A DNA stretch of 64,000 nt from Desulfohalovibrio reitneri (GTDB lineage: Bacteria > Desulfobacterota > Desulfovibrionia > Desulfovibrionales > Desulfovibrionaceae), in NCBI RefSeq assembly GCF_000711295.1, contig NZ_JOMJ01000003.1, forward strand, positions 2,305,501 through 2,369,500, read 5' to 3'. Below are positions 38,163 to 48,197 of the stretch, piece after piece; within the stretch, counting starts at the first letter, position 1, and every line of letters begins with the position of its first letter. The notes under the pieces are model-generated. The model was not told the origin of the DNA, did not search any database, and saw only the letters and a program-made list of their open reading frames with translations. The position numbers and the translations under genes were made by a program.

Positions 38163-40172
38163 CTACTCCTTGAAGCGTTGCACCAGTGAACTCAACTCCT
38201 CCGCCATCCTGGCCACGTCCTGAATACGCTGGTTGGCGGTCTGGATGCGTTTGGAGATGTCCTGCGAGGTTTCGTTGATCATGTTCACGTTGGTGTTGAT
38301 CTCCTCGGACGTGGAGGACTGCTGTTCGGAGGCGGTGGCGATGTTGCGCACCATGTCAGCCATGGAGTTGGACTGGCTGACGATCTCCTCCAGCATCTTT
38401 CCGGAGTTTTCCACAAGGTCGGAGGCCTTGTCCACCCGTTGCCGGGTGTTCTCCATCTCGTCCACAGCCTCGCGGGTGCCGGACTGGATTTCGGAGATGA
38501 CCTCGTCCACCTCCTTGGTGGCGGACATGGTCTTTTCGGCCAGCTTGCGCACCTCGTCGGCCACCACGGCGAAGCCGCGCCCGGCCTCGCCCGCGCGGGC
38601 GGCCTCGATGGCCGCGTTGAGCGCCAGCAGGTTGGTCTGGTCGGCGATGTCGTTGATCACCGAGAGCACCCGGCCTATGTCCTCGGCCTTGGAGGACAGG
38701 CCGTTGAGGGTCTCGGCCAGGGCGTTGGTGGTCTGGGCCACGCCCCGGGTGGTCTCCACGGTCTGACGGATTTCCTCGCCGCCCTTCTGGGCCACCTTGT
38801 TGGCCTGGTCCGCGGACTCGGAGGTGGATGAGGCGTTCTGGGCCACCTCCAGCACGGTGGCGTTCATCTCCTCCATGGCCGTGGCCACTTGGGAGGTGCG
38901 GTCGGCGGTGTTGTCCACGCCCTGTGTCAGCTCCTCCATCTGTCCGGAGAGCTGCTGGGAGGCATCGGTCAACTCGTGGGCCACTGTGGTGACCTGCTCG
39001 GCCACCTCCAGCAGGTTCTGGCGCTGGGCCTCCAGGTCGGCCTTGTCGCGCTCCTCCTGGGTCAGGTCGATGAGCACGCCGATGGCGCCCACGATCTGTC
39101 CCGAGGCATCCCGCAGGGGGGAGACCTCGTAGTGCAGTGGGAACTCCACCCCGTCGGAGCGGGTGTAGCGCAGGTTGCCGGACTGGGAGGTGCCGGTCTT
39201 GAGCACCCGCGCCGAGGCGCTCTCCTCCTTCTTGTCCTTGTAGAACAGCTGGGAGGGGTGCCCGCCGATGACTTCCTCCTCGCTCTTGCCCAGGATGCTG
39301 AGCAGCGGGGCGTTGGCGAACTCGAGCGTCTCGTTGGCGTCGGTGACGTACAGGGGGACGATGATGCCGTTGAGGATCCCGCGGTTGTACTCCAGCTGGT
39401 TCTTGATGCGCGAGATCATGTTGGTCAGGTAGTGGGAGAGGTCGGCCATCTCGTCCTTGCCGCCCACGTCGAAGGAGACGTCGAGTTTGCCCCGGTTCAC
39501 CTCCTCGGTGTGGTGGGCGATGGTGCGGATGCGGTTGACGATGGATTTCTTCATGAAAAGGAGCAGCGCGCTCAGCAGCAGGACGAGGCCGACCACGGAA
39601 ATGATGGCCCCCTTGAACTGGGTGGACTTGAGGATACCCACCTCATTGCTGACGTCCTTGATCATGACCAGCGAGCCGAGGATGTCCTTGGAGGAACCGT
39701 GGCAGTGGTGGCAGGATTCCTCGTTGGGAATGGAGACCACCTCGGTGAATACCGGCTGGCCCCGCACGTCCATGATGTGTCCCTTCTCCATCTCCGTGGC
39801 CAGGCTCTCCTCGGTCATGGAGACCACGGATTCGGGCTCCACCTCGGCCATGTCGCTGCGCAAGGCGTCCGCATGGGTGGAGTAGGTGATGTTGCCCTTG
39901 AAGTTGGTCAGGTGGACGCGGGTGTTGGGGAAATTGTCCGCCAGCTTCTGGAACTGCTCGATGGTGCCTTCGTTGTCGCCCACGCGCATGGGTTCGGCGA
40001 TGGACATTTGCACCAGCTCGGCCCCGCGCTTGGAGGACTCCTCGATGGTGTGCATCATCCCCTGGCGCTGCCAGTGGGAGTTGGCCAGGAAGAGGCCGGT
40101 GAAGGCCAGGATGGTCAGGGCCGAGGTCAGCAGCAGGACCTTGGCGCCGAGAGAACGCGAGATGAATCCCAT
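38163..40172 (-). CDS. Methyl-accepting chemotaxis protein with periplasmic heme-c motif
   Basis: 669 residues. Membrane helix 1 at about 11-30, a periplasmic sensor domain with a CHHCH heme-c attachment motif at residues 154-158, helix 2 at about 188-207, a HAMP domain (to about 265), a PAS domain (about 270-390, [22 protein letters not shown]), and a C-terminal signalling domain with the hairpin tip [32 protein letters not shown]-type sequence. The design recalls DcrA, a heme-c redox/oxygen chemoreceptor of Desulfovibrio vulgaris, though homology should be tested. It lies 9 bp behind a tetraheme cytochrome gene. Confidence 0.9.
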   Translation of the reverse strand: MGFISRSLGAKVLLLTSALTILAFTGLFLANSHWQRQGMMHTIEESSKRGAELVQMSIAEPMRVGDNEGTIEQFQKLADNFPNTRVHLTNFKGNITYSTHADALRSDMAEVEPESVVSMTEESLATEMEKGHIMDVRGQPVFTEVVSIPNEESCHHCHGSSKDILGSLVMIKDVSNEVGILKSTQFKGAIISVVGLVLLLSALLLFMKKSIVNRIRTIAHHTEEVNRGKLDVSFDVGGKDEMADLSHYLTNMISRIKNQLEYNRGILNGIIVPLYVTDANETLEFANAPLLSILGKSEEEVIGGHPSQLFYKDKKEESASARVLKTGTSQSGNLRYTRSDGVEFPLHYEVSPLRDASGQIVGAIGVLIDLTQEERDKADLEAQRQNLLEVAEQVTTVAHELTDASQQLSGQMEELTQGVDNTADRTSQVATAMEEMNATVLEVAQNASSTSESADQANKVAQKGGEEIRQTVETTRGVAQTTNALAETLNGLSSKAEDIGRVLSVINDIADQTNLLALNAAIEAARAGEAGRGFAVVADEVRKLAEKTMSATKEVDEVISEIQSGTREAVDEMENTRQRVDKASDLVENSGKMLEEIVSQSNSMADMVRNIATASEQQSSTSEEINTNVNMINETSQDISKRIQTANQRIQDVARMAEELSSLVQRFKE

Positions 40173-40181
40173 ACGCCGGTC

Positions 40182-40655
40182 CTAGTGCGCCCCGCCGTAC
40201 AGCAGGGGTTTGAAATCGAAGGATTCGACCCGTTCCTCGTTGTGGCAGCCCGTGCAGTCCTCCAGGGCCAGGGAGCCCTTGATGACCGAGGGGTCGCCGC
40301 CGTATTCCACGTGCAGGGAGCCGGGGCCGTGGCAGACCTCGCAGCCCGCGTCGCCCATTCCGGGCGTTTCCTCGTAGCTGACGAACCCGCCCGGCTGGCC
40401 ATACCCGGTGGTGTGGCAGCCGTAGCAGCTTTCCAACTCGGCCGGGGTGAGGTCCGAAGCCATCATCTGCACGCTTTCGGCCGAAGTGGCCTTCTTGGAG
40501 TGCGTGGTGAAGTTCTCGTACTCGTCGGGGTGGCAGCCCTGGCAAGCCTGGCTGCCGACGAACTCGGCCTGTTCCTGGCCCAGGGCCGGGCCGGCTATGA
40601 AGACAAGGAGGACCGCCGCGATAAAAGCGGCCCCGGGAAAGAGAAGCTGTCGCAT
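40182..40655 (-). CDS. Periplasmic tetraheme cytochrome c (c554-like)
   Basis: 157 residues. A signal peptide (LLFPGAAFIAAVLLVFIAGPALG) is followed by four CxxCH sites: CQGCH, CYGCH, CEVCH and CTGCH. Spacing and segments like GSQACQGCHPDEYENF fit the cytochrome c554-type family. ATG 40655 chosen; a GTG one codon upstream is possible. First gene of a cytochrome-MCP-PilZ operon, so it may pass electrons to or report redox state through the heme chemoreceptor. Confidence 0.87.
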   Translation of the reverse strand: MRQLLFPGAAFIAAVLLVFIAGPALGQEQAEFVGSQACQGCHPDEYENFTTHSKKATSAESVQMMASDLTPAELESCYGCHTTGYGQPGGFVSYEETPGMGDAGCEVCHGPGSLHVEYGGDPSVIKGSLALEDCTGCHNEERVESFDFKPLLYGGAH

Positions 40656-40745
40656 CACGGAAGACCCCCTGTGCAGACGTTCCTGGTTGCGTTTTCCCTG
40701 TGAGAAAACTGCGACGCTTCTACCCCGCTTTCACCAAAAGGTAAA

Positions 40746-40757
40746 GTTTCCGGAAAC
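40746..40757. promoter_or_regulatory. Palindrome upstream of the cytochrome-MCP operon
   Basis: GTTTCCGGAAAC is a perfect 12-bp palindrome about 90 bp upstream of the cytochrome start codon. It could bind a dimeric regulator; the remaining sequence of the gap (40656-40834) shows nothing else clear. Confidence 0.3.
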
Positions 40758-40834
40758 GTAGGCGTGGCGGGGGTTGAGCGAGGCATGGGGCAACAGGTCG
40801 TCCGATTTTTCCGGACACTCGCGTCCGCGCTGGC

Positions 40835-43804
40835 CTATTCCAGCAGGGTCTTTTTGAACGCGTGCGCGAGGTCCTCCGCTTTCTCGGACAGAAGTTCGAT
40901 ATTCTTTAGGCGTATCGAGAGGTTGGGTTCGTTGATCACCACTCCCAGCCTGGCCATGGCCTGACCCTGGAAGAGGGACTCGAACTCGCTGGCGAGGTCG
41001 GCGGGCACCGTGACCACCAGCCGCGAGGCGGACTCGCTGAAGAGCAGGACCGCCGGACTCATGTCCTCGGGCTGGCGCGGGGCGTCGTCCAGGTCCACCC
41101 CGGCGCCCAGGCGGCCGCCCAGAGCCATCTCCGCCAGGCAGCAGGCCAGGCCGCCGTCGGAGCAGTCGTGGCAGGCCGTGACCAGCCCGGCCATGGCCGC
41201 CTTGTGCACGGCGCGGTAGCGGGCCAGGGCGGGGGCCGCGTCCACCTTGGGGGCGGTGCCGCCGGTGATGCCAAGCTCCTGGGCCAGTTCGCCGCCGCCC
41301 AGCTCGTCAAAGGTCTCGCCCAGCAGGTAGATCGCCTCGCCGGGTTTCTTGAAGTCGGAGGAGAGGCCTCGGTTGACGTCCGGCAGGATGCCGCAGACCG
41401 AGAAGAGCACCGTTGGCGGGATGGAAATCTTGCGGCCGCCGCCGGTGTAGTCGTTCTTCATGGAGTCCTTGCCGGAGATGCAGGGCACCCCGAAGCCCCG
41501 GCAGACCTCGTCCAGGGAGCGGCAGGCCCGCACCAGCTGGGCCAGCTTGTACTCGCCGTCCGGGGTCTTTTCGCTCTTCACCGGGTCGCACCAGCAGAAG
41601 TTGTCCACGCCCACCAACCGGTCCGGGTCGGCCCCGGCGGCCACGGCGTTGCGCACCGCCTCGTCGATGGCGCAGGCCATCATGTCGTAGGTGTCGAAGT
41701 CGGAGTACTTGGGGCAGATGCCGTGGGACACGGCCAGACCCACCTCGGAGTCCAGCAGGGGGCGGATGACCCCGGAGTCGCCCGGGCCGTCGCGCTCGAC
41801 GCCCACCATGGGCTTGATGACGCTGCCGCCTTGCACTTCGTGGTCGTACTGCCGCACCACGGATTCCTTGGAGCAGACGTTGAGCCGCGAGAGCATGGTC
41901 TTGAGGGTCTCTCCGAGGTCCAGGTCCCCGGGCAGCTCCGCCGGGCCGCGCTGGGGGCGTTTCCAGACCGCGGAAAGCTCCATCTGGGGCAGGCCGTGGT
42001 GCAGAAACTCCATGTTCAGGGCGGCCACCGGGGTGTCGTTGTAAAAGACGTCGAAGCGGCCGGAGTCGGTGAACTCGCCCAGCACGGAGCACTCCACGTC
42101 CATCTCCCCGGCCAGCTCCAGAAAGCGGTCCAGGTTCTCCGGCGGCACGGCCAGGGTCATGCGCTCCTGCGCCTCGGAGAGCAGGATCTCCCAGGGGCGC
42201 AGCCCGGCGTACTTCAGCGGGGCGCGGGCCAGGTCGATGCGCGCGCCGCCGGTGTCCTCGGCCATCTCGCCCACGGAGGAGGACAGCCCCCCCGCGCCGT
42301 TGTCCGTGATGGCCGAGTACAGGCCCAGGTCCCGGGCGCGCATGAGAAAGTCGTACATCTTGCGCTGGGTGATGGGGTCGCCGATCTGCACGGCCGTGGC
42401 CGGGGAGCCCTCGTGCAGTTCCTCGGAGGAGAAGGTGGCGCCGTGGATGCCGTCCTTGCCGATGCGCCCGCCAGCCATGACCACGGCGTCGCCCGGCTTG
42501 TGGTATTTCTCGTAGGCGGGGCGGCCGCCGATCTCGGTGGGCATCATGCCCACGGTGCCGCAGTAGACCAGCGGCTTGCCCAGGTAGCGCTCGTCGAAGA
42601 CGATGGAGCCGTTGACCGTGGGGATGCCGGACTTGTTGCCGCCGTGTTCCACGCCCTCGCGCACGCCCTCCATCACCCGGCGCGGGTGCAGCAGCCTGGG
42701 CGGCAGCTCCTGGTCGTAGAAGGGCGAGGCGAAGCAGAAGACGTCGGTGTTGCACAGCAGGTTGGCCCCCAGCCCAGTGCCCATGGGGTCGCGGTTGACG
42801 CCCACGATGCCTGTCAGCGCGCCGCCGTAGGGGTCCAGGGCCGAAGGGGAGTTGTGCGTCTCCACCTTGATGCAGGCGGCCCATTCGTCGGTGAGCTTGA
42901 ACACCCCGGCGTTGTCCTTGAACACGGACAGGCAGAGGTCGTCCTCGCCCTTGGCCTGGCGGATGGCCTCGGTGGATCCGGCGATGTGGGTCTTGAACAG
43001 CGAATCCACCAGGGTCCGCTCGCCCGTCTCCTCGTCGCGGTAGTCGATGCGGGCGTTGAAAATCTTGTGCTTGCAGTGCTCGGACCAGGTCTGGGCCAGA
43101 CACTCCAGCTCGGCGTCGGTGGGCTCGGCCGGCAGGCCCAGGGCGGCACGCTTCTCCCGGGTGGCCGGGGCGGCGTAGTGGTCGCGGATGAGGCGCATCT
43201 CCTCCAGGGTGAGGGCCAGCACATTGTCGCGGGAGAAGGCCATGAGCCCCTCGTCGCTCATGGCGGCCAAGTTCACGCTGGCCACTTCCTCCACAGCTTC
43301 GGCCGTTACCTTGGGCACCTCCACGTCCACGGGCGCGCCCTCGTCCGCGGAGCGCACCTCGACCTTGTGGATCAGCTCGTTGGCCAGCAAGTCCGTGCCG
43401 ATGCGCCCGGCCTCCTCGCGGCCGATGGCCCCGCGCAGCAGGTACTGCCTGGAGGTGTACACCCCCACTTCCGAGGCCTCCTCCCCGAACAGGCCGCGCA
43501 GCACGGAAGCGGCGGTGCGGCCCTCGTTGTCCGTGACACCGGGGCGGAAGGAGACCTCCACCAGCCAGTCGAAGGGCTCGTCCAGGGGGGCGGTGGAAGC
43601 CTGGTGCAGCACGGGGTCGTGCAGGGCGGCCAGGGCCAGGACGTCCCCGGCGCGTTCCGGGGGCAGGCCGTCCACGGTGTAGACCGCGTGCACCCGCACG
43701 GCATCCAGGCTGATATGCAGGTCGTGGCGCACGGCTTCGGCCGTCTTGCGGCCTACTGTGTCAGGCAAATGGGGCTTCACTCCGACGTGCACGCGGAAGG
43801 GCAT
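40835..43804 (-). CDS. purL: Phosphoribosylformylglycinamidine synthase (PurS-PurL fusion)
   Basis: Fourth step of purine synthesis: FGAR to FGAM using ammonia from a glutaminase partner. 989 residues. The N-terminal ~190 residues contain PurS-like strands (FRVHVGVKPHLPDTVGRKTAEAVRHDL and a second ferredoxin-like repeat FDWLVEVSFRPGVTDNEGRTAA). The PurL core follows with TWSEHCKHKIFNARI, CIKVETHNSPSALDPYGGALTGIVGVNRD, and GLYSAITDNGAGGLSSSVGEM. No PurQ glutaminase domain is fused, so PurQ must be encoded elsewhere. Confidence 0.9.
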   Translation of the reverse strand: MPFRVHVGVKPHLPDTVGRKTAEAVRHDLHISLDAVRVHAVYTVDGLPPERAGDVLALAALHDPVLHQASTAPLDEPFDWLVEVSFRPGVTDNEGRTAASVLRGLFGEEASEVGVYTSRQYLLRGAIGREEAGRIGTDLLANELIHKVEVRSADEGAPVDVEVPKVTAEAVEEVASVNLAAMSDEGLMAFSRDNVLALTLEEMRLIRDHYAAPATREKRAALGLPAEPTDAELECLAQTWSEHCKHKIFNARIDYRDEETGERTLVDSLFKTHIAGSTEAIRQAKGEDDLCLSVFKDNAGVFKLTDEWAACIKVETHNSPSALDPYGGALTGIVGVNRDPMGTGLGANLLCNTDVFCFASPFYDQELPPRLLHPRRVMEGVREGVEHGGNKSGIPTVNGSIVFDERYLGKPLVYCGTVGMMPTEIGGRPAYEKYHKPGDAVVMAGGRIGKDGIHGATFSSEELHEGSPATAVQIGDPITQRKMYDFLMRARDLGLYSAITDNGAGGLSSSVGEMAEDTGGARIDLARAPLKYAGLRPWEILLSEAQERMTLAVPPENLDRFLELAGEMDVECSVLGEFTDSGRFDVFYNDTPVAALNMEFLHHGLPQMELSAVWKRPQRGPAELPGDLDLGETLKTMLSRLNVCSKESVVRQYDHEVQGGSVIKPMVGVERDGPGDSGVIRPLLDSEVGLAVSHGICPKYSDFDTYDMMACAIDEAVRNAVAAGADPDRLVGVDNFCWCDPVKSEKTPDGEYKLAQLVRACRSLDEVCRGFGVPCISGKDSMKNDYTGGGRKISIPPTVLFSVCGILPDVNRGLSSDFKKPGEAIYLLGETFDELGGGELAQELGITGGTAPKVDAAPALARYRAVHKAAMAGLVTACHDCSDGGLACCLAEMALGGRLGAGVDLDDAPRQPEDMSPAVLLFSESASRLVVTVPADLASEFESLFQGQAMARLGVVINEPNLSIRLKNIELLSEKAEDLAHAFKKTLLE

Positions 43805-43919
43805 GGGCGTCTCCTGGGAATTGGCGGCTGTTCCCGGCTCGGGCCGGGTGAGGTGATGGGTACCAGAAGCGCGGGGGGTTTGAAAGCCCCGGACGGAAGG
43901 GGGAGCCTCGCGGCGCGGC

Positions 43920-46379
43920 TCAATCGGCCATGGTGATGGTCCGGCCGCCCTTGGACTTGGAGGTGTAGGCCGCCTCGTCCGCCCGCTTGACCAGGGAGGT
44001 GGAGTCCTCCCCCTCCTTGAGGAGGGCCACTCCTGCGGAGAGCCCCAACTTGCCGTCGAAGGCGCGGCGAACGGCGTCCTCCAGCCGCTGGGCCAGCATG
44101 GCGGTCTGGCGGGGGGTGATCTCGGTGTAGACCACGGCGAACTCGTCCCCGCCGTAGCGTGAGGGGAAGTCCATGCCGCGGCGGACGTTCTGCAGCAGCA
44201 CCTCGCCCACTTTCTTCAACACCCTGTCGCCCGCCTGGTGCCCCTCGGTGTCGTTGATCTTCTTGAAGTCGTCCAGGTCCAGGAAGATCAGGCCCAGGGC
44301 GCGGCCGGTGCGGCGGGAGCGCTGCACCTCGCGGTCCAGCACGCTCTGGAACTGGGTGTGGTTCAGCAGGCCGGTGAGGCCGTCGTACATGGCCTGCTTC
44401 TTGAGTTTTTCCTCAAGGCGGCGGATGGCCGTCATGTCGCGGCCCACGACCAGGTGGCTCTTGCCGTCGGAGAGGTCGCCGGAAAGGGGGGAGAAGACCA
44501 GCTCCAGCCGCAGGCAGCGGTCGCGGGAGACCATGACCACGGCCTCCACCGTGTTGGTGTGCGGCTCGTGCAGGAAGGTGGGGTCCCACTTGCCGGAGTA
44601 GGGCCCGGTGGGCTTGGAGATGCTGAACAGGTTCTTGCCGGTCAGCTCCGGGCTCACCGAGGGTGAGGCGAAGGTGACCGTTCCCTCGTCGTCCAGGGTG
44701 AAGACCAGGTCGCGCATGGAGGAGACCAGGGTTTCCATGAACCCCAGCTGCTTCATGGCCTGCATCTCCAGCTCGGAGACCTCGGTCACGTCCTCCAGCA
44801 TGAAAAGGATGTCCTCGTCGCGCTTGTGGGCGGAGAGGTAGAGGCAGGGCGGCTGTTCCGCGTCTCTGCTGGACTCGCAGAAGAAGCTGGAGATGCGGGG
44901 GCGGTCGTTCTGCAGAAAGGCCCGCCATTCCGGGTCCTGGAAGATGCCGGGTACTTCGGTCAGGGATTCGGGCAGGCCGCCGTGTTCGGTGCGGGGCCCC
45001 AGGTACTCGGCCAGCCGCTCGTTGTGGTCCAGCAGGCGGCCGGAGCGGTCCATGCGGGCCACGCCCACCGGCAGGCTCTCGTAGACGCCGGCCCGGCTTT
45101 CCAGAACCGCCTGCTGCCGGGAGTACTGCTCGAAGAACTGGGAGGCGAAGCGCAGATACAGCTCCAGGGAAGCGTTGTCGTTGTGGCTGAGGGCGGCGGA
45201 ACGGGGCAGGCGCAGCTCGCCGATGGCCTCGCCGGAGGCGGTCAGGGCGCGGCCGCGGCCCCGGATGGACCAGGGCAGGTCGCGGCGGCCCTCCGCCCGG
45301 CCCGTTTGCAGGGCCCGGCGGTCGCCGTCGGCGTAGCTGAAGAGCCGCCAGCAGCCGCCGTCGGGGTCGCGCAGGGCCAGTTCCATTTCCCTGGGGCCGA
45401 TGTGCAGGCGGATGGTGCCGGCCACCCTGCCCAGGCCGCCGGAGGCGGTGAGGATGTCCATGCCCAGGAAGTAGGCCCGCTGCATCTCCTGCAGGGAGTG
45501 CTGGTAGAAGCGCTTGTCCGGGGCGCTCTCCTTGATGCCCAGGGTCTTGAGCATCTCCCTGAACCGTTCCACACAGCGGCCGCGCAACTCGGCCATTTCG
45601 GCCTCGTCCAGGCCCACGTGGGCCTTGAGCAGCTGGTCCACCCGCAGTACGGGAAAGGGGTCGGCGGCCGAGGAGAGTTCCGCCTCGGACCAGCAGGTGG
45701 CCAGGATGACCGCCTGGGTCATGGGGTCGTGGCGGTCGAGGTTTTCGTAGTCGTGGTGGTGGGGGATGGCCGGGCAGCTCTCCGGGGCCATGCCCAGCTT
45801 GGACAGAATCTGGTTAGTCAGCTCGGGGTGCTCAACGCCCAGCAGTTCCCGCTCCTCGTCCAGCTGGTTGGGCCGCAGACAGACCAGGACGTTGCCCCCT
45901 GAACCGGGGAAGAGGTCCGGGGCGGCGCAGTCCATGAGCAGCAGGGAGAGGTCCTTGAACAGGGCGCAGAGGTAGGCCTGGTCCGCCTGCCCCGGGGCCA
46001 GCCGCTCGGCCAGCAGCTCGGCGGCGATGGCCGACCAGACGATAACCCGCCAGGTGGCGTAGGAGTCCTTGTCCCGGGTCCGGGCCACGTCCGAGAGGTT
46101 CTTGTGGAAGGACACGGACAGGGCCAGCTTGAGGATTTCCTTGCTGCCCAGCACCACGGCGGCGCGCTGCAGGTCGGTGCAGCGCTGGGAGAGGGAGTAG
46201 AAGGGGGAGTTGACCAGGCCGAGGACCGCGGCGGCCAGCACCGGGTCCATGCGGATGACCTCGGCCAGGGCGGCGAAGTCCGGCTTGTCCTTGACCGCCT
46301 CTTGGATGAGCCGGGTAGTCACCGGCGGAAAGGCCTTTTGCAGGCAGTCGTTCAGGGACGTGAAGAGTTCGGTTTGCAT
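43920..46379 (-). CDS. HDOD-PAS-GGDEF signalling protein
   Basis: 819 residues. An N-terminal HDOD domain (about 15-210: DPVLAAAVLGLVNSPFYSLSQ, then GSKEILKLALSVSF), a middle sensor region, two PAS-like segments (about 440-640), and a C-terminal GGDEF domain with YDGLTGLLNHTQFQSVL and the intact RYGGDEFAVVY site, so it probably makes c-di-GMP. ATG 46379 (MQTELFTSL) has AGGGGGAG upstream; a longer frame to 47444 runs antiparallel-frame through the next gene and is spurious. It ends the minus-strand unit that begins with the nucleotide-sugar dehydrogenase. Confidence 0.87.
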   Translation of the reverse strand: MQTELFTSLNDCLQKAFPPVTTRLIQEAVKDKPDFAALAEVIRMDPVLAAAVLGLVNSPFYSLSQRCTDLQRAAVVLGSKEILKLALSVSFHKNLSDVARTRDKDSYATWRVIVWSAIAAELLAERLAPGQADQAYLCALFKDLSLLLMDCAAPDLFPGSGGNVLVCLRPNQLDEERELLGVEHPELTNQILSKLGMAPESCPAIPHHHDYENLDRHDPMTQAVILATCWSEAELSSAADPFPVLRVDQLLKAHVGLDEAEMAELRGRCVERFREMLKTLGIKESAPDKRFYQHSLQEMQRAYFLGMDILTASGGLGRVAGTIRLHIGPREMELALRDPDGGCWRLFSYADGDRRALQTGRAEGRRDLPWSIRGRGRALTASGEAIGELRLPRSAALSHNDNASLELYLRFASQFFEQYSRQQAVLESRAGVYESLPVGVARMDRSGRLLDHNERLAEYLGPRTEHGGLPESLTEVPGIFQDPEWRAFLQNDRPRISSFFCESSRDAEQPPCLYLSAHKRDEDILFMLEDVTEVSELEMQAMKQLGFMETLVSSMRDLVFTLDDEGTVTFASPSVSPELTGKNLFSISKPTGPYSGKWDPTFLHEPHTNTVEAVVMVSRDRCLRLELVFSPLSGDLSDGKSHLVVGRDMTAIRRLEEKLKKQAMYDGLTGLLNHTQFQSVLDREVQRSRRTGRALGLIFLDLDDFKKINDTEGHQAGDRVLKKVGEVLLQNVRRGMDFPSRYGGDEFAVVYTEITPRQTAMLAQRLEDAVRRAFDGKLGLSAGVALLKEGEDSTSLVKRADEAAYTSKSKGGRTITMAD

Positions 46380-46414
46380 GGCGCGGGAACTCCCCCTTGC
46401 CCCCATATCGGAGG

Positions 46415-47389
46415 CTACTTCTCCCGGGTTAAGACCAGATCCAAAGATTGCTCCAGAATGGCCCGCTCGGTGCACTCGGGGAGAAGGCCCAGGGCGTCCC
46501 TGGCCTTTTCCGCGTAGCCTGCGGCGAAGTCGCGCGTCTTGGCGTCGTAGCCCCCCTCCAGGACGTCGCCCACCACGGCCTCGATCTCCTCCTCGCCCAG
46601 GGCGCGCTCGGCGACGCGCTCCAGCAGGGCGCGCCGTTCCTTGTCCGGCCTGGTCTCGGCCAGAAGCAGCAGCGGCATGGTCAGCTTGCCTTCGCGCAGG
46701 TCCGCCCCGCGCGGCTTGCCGCTTACCTCGGGCGGTGAGGCGTAGTCCAGTGCATCGTCCACAAGCTGGAAGGCGATGCCCATGTTCAGGCCAAACTCCC
46801 CGGCGGCGGTTACCTGCTCCTCGTCCGCCCCGGCCAGGATGGCCCCGGCCTGGCCAGCGGCCTGGATGAGATAGGCGGTCTTGCCGGTGATGATCTCCAT
46901 GTAGCGGTCCAGGCTCAGGTCGCCCTCGCCGCCGGACATGATCTCCTCGATCTCGCCCACCACCGTGCGCATGACCGCGTCGGAGAGCACGGAAACCAGG
47001 CGGGGGCGGCCGTAGTCGGCCACCATGCGGTTGGCCAGGGCCAGCAGCACGTCCCCGGCCAGGATGGTCTCGCCCCGGCTGAAGATGACGTGGGCGGTGG
47101 GCTTGCCGCGCCGCAGCGAGGAGCCGTCCAGGATGTCGTCGTGCAGCAGGGTGGCGGAGTGCAGGAACTCCAGGGAGCAGGCCAGGGGGTAGACGTCGTC
47201 CCCGCCGTGCCCCAGGGCCCGGGCGTAGAGGATGGTCAGCAGTGGGCGCAGGCGCTTGCCTCCGGCGGCGAGCACATGGCGCGTCAGGGGCTGCACCAGC
47301 GGCTGCAGCTTGTCCGTTTCGGCGTGCAGCAAGTCCTCGATGCGGGCCAGCTCCCGGCTCAGATATTCGGAATGGGCGGTCATGGTCAT
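46415..47389 (-). CDS. Polyprenyl diphosphate synthase
   Basis: Trans-type prenyltransferase of about 324 residues that builds the isoprenoid chain, here probably for menaquinone. First aspartate-rich motif LLHDDILDGSSLRRG and second VDDALDYA; GGKRLRPLL and GKPRGADLREGKLTMPLLL are also typical. The residues before the first motif lack the bulky pattern of short-chain enzymes, which suggests a long-chain (e.g. octaprenyl or heptaprenyl) product. ATG 47389 or 47383. Next to mqnB. Confidence 0.9.
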   Translation of the reverse strand: MTMTAHSEYLSRELARIEDLLHAETDKLQPLVQPLTRHVLAAGGKRLRPLLTILYARALGHGGDDVYPLACSLEFLHSATLLHDDILDGSSLRRGKPTAHVIFSRGETILAGDVLLALANRMVADYGRPRLVSVLSDAVMRTVVGEIEEIMSGGEGDLSLDRYMEIITGKTAYLIQAAGQAGAILAGADEEQVTAAGEFGLNMGIAFQLVDDALDYASPPEVSGKPRGADLREGKLTMPLLLLAETRPDKERRALLERVAERALGEEEIEAVVGDVLEGGYDAKTRDFAAGYAEKARDALGLLPECTERAILEQSLDLVLTREK

Positions 47390-47462
47390 GTCGCGGTTTT
47401 GTTTCCGGTTGCGGCACACTACCCGCGCTGGGGCGCAGGGGCAAGAAGCGCGCCGTGATATA

Positions 47463-48170
47463 TCAGGACAGCAAGCTCACCAGGGCCGTGTGCAGGGCGT
47501 CGAAGGCGGGTTCAAGATCCCAGTCCTCTCGTGACCCCACGGTGTTGGAGACGGCCCGCACCTCCAGGAAGGGGATGCCCAGTCCCGCGCAGCCCAGGGC
47601 CAGGGCGAAGCCCTCCATGGACTCCACGGACGCGCCGGTGCGCCGCCGCACCAGCTCGGCCCGCTCCGGGCAGCCGCTCACTCCGGCCACGGTGGCGAAG
47701 GCCGCGCGGGGCCAGTGCGGCTGGAGGAAAAGCCCGATGTCGCCGGCGGCCCGTTGCGGGTCCAGGGGCAGGCGTTGAAAGATCTCCTCCTCCCCGCAGC
47801 GGCCCTGGCCGAAGCCCAGCCCCTCCGGGGCCAGGCCGCCCACGCCGTGCAGCCCGAACTCGGGGAAGCACTCGGCGGTGGCCACGGCCAACGAGCCCAG
47901 GGGCAGCTCCTCGGGGCGAAATGTGCCGCCCAGCCCCATGTTGAGCACGCCGAACACGGATTCCGGTTCCATTTCCCCGATGGCCCGCCCCAGGGAGAAG
48001 GCCGCGGCCGAGGGGCCGACTCCGGTTATCAACGCGGCCATGGGCAGCACGTTCCACGGCCACTCGTCCGGCAGTTCCGACAGTTCACCGGGGCGCTCGG
48101 GCAGGTGGGCTTTGCCGCCCAGGGCGGCATCCAGTTCACGCTCGGTGGCGCAGGCCAGAATCAGCGGCAT
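47463..48170 (-). CDS. mqnB: Futalosine hydrolase
   Basis: Nucleoside-phosphorylase-fold hydrolase of 235 residues that splits futalosine in the alternative menaquinone pathway. Visible features: N-terminal ILACATERELDAAL, ITGVGPSAAAFSLGRAI, FGVLNMGLGGTFR, and the substrate-binding SVESMEGFALALGCAGLGIPFLEVRAVSN. The MEG-A signature with RAVSN favours MqnB over MTA/SAH nucleosidase. Context with polyprenyl synthase supports it. Confidence 0.87.
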   Translation of the reverse strand: MPLILACATERELDAALGGKAHLPERPGELSELPDEWPWNVLPMAALITGVGPSAAAFSLGRAIGEMEPESVFGVLNMGLGGTFRPEELPLGSLAVATAECFPEFGLHGVGGLAPEGLGFGQGRCGEEEIFQRLPLDPQRAAGDIGLFLQPHWPRAAFATVAGVSGCPERAELVRRRTGASVESMEGFALALGCAGLGIPFLEVRAVSNTVGSREDWDLEPAFDALHTALVSLLS

Positions 48171-48197
48171 GTCTCCCTCCGTCCCCGGATGGGCGTC

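Noticed and set aside
43920-47444. A continuous minus-strand frame of 1174 codons covering the HDOD-GGDEF gene and the polyprenyl synthase region
   Set aside because: The first ~355 codons are Arg/Gly/Pro-rich noise in the wrong frame over a clear polyprenyl synthase gene. The true start is ATG 46379 with a good ribosome site.
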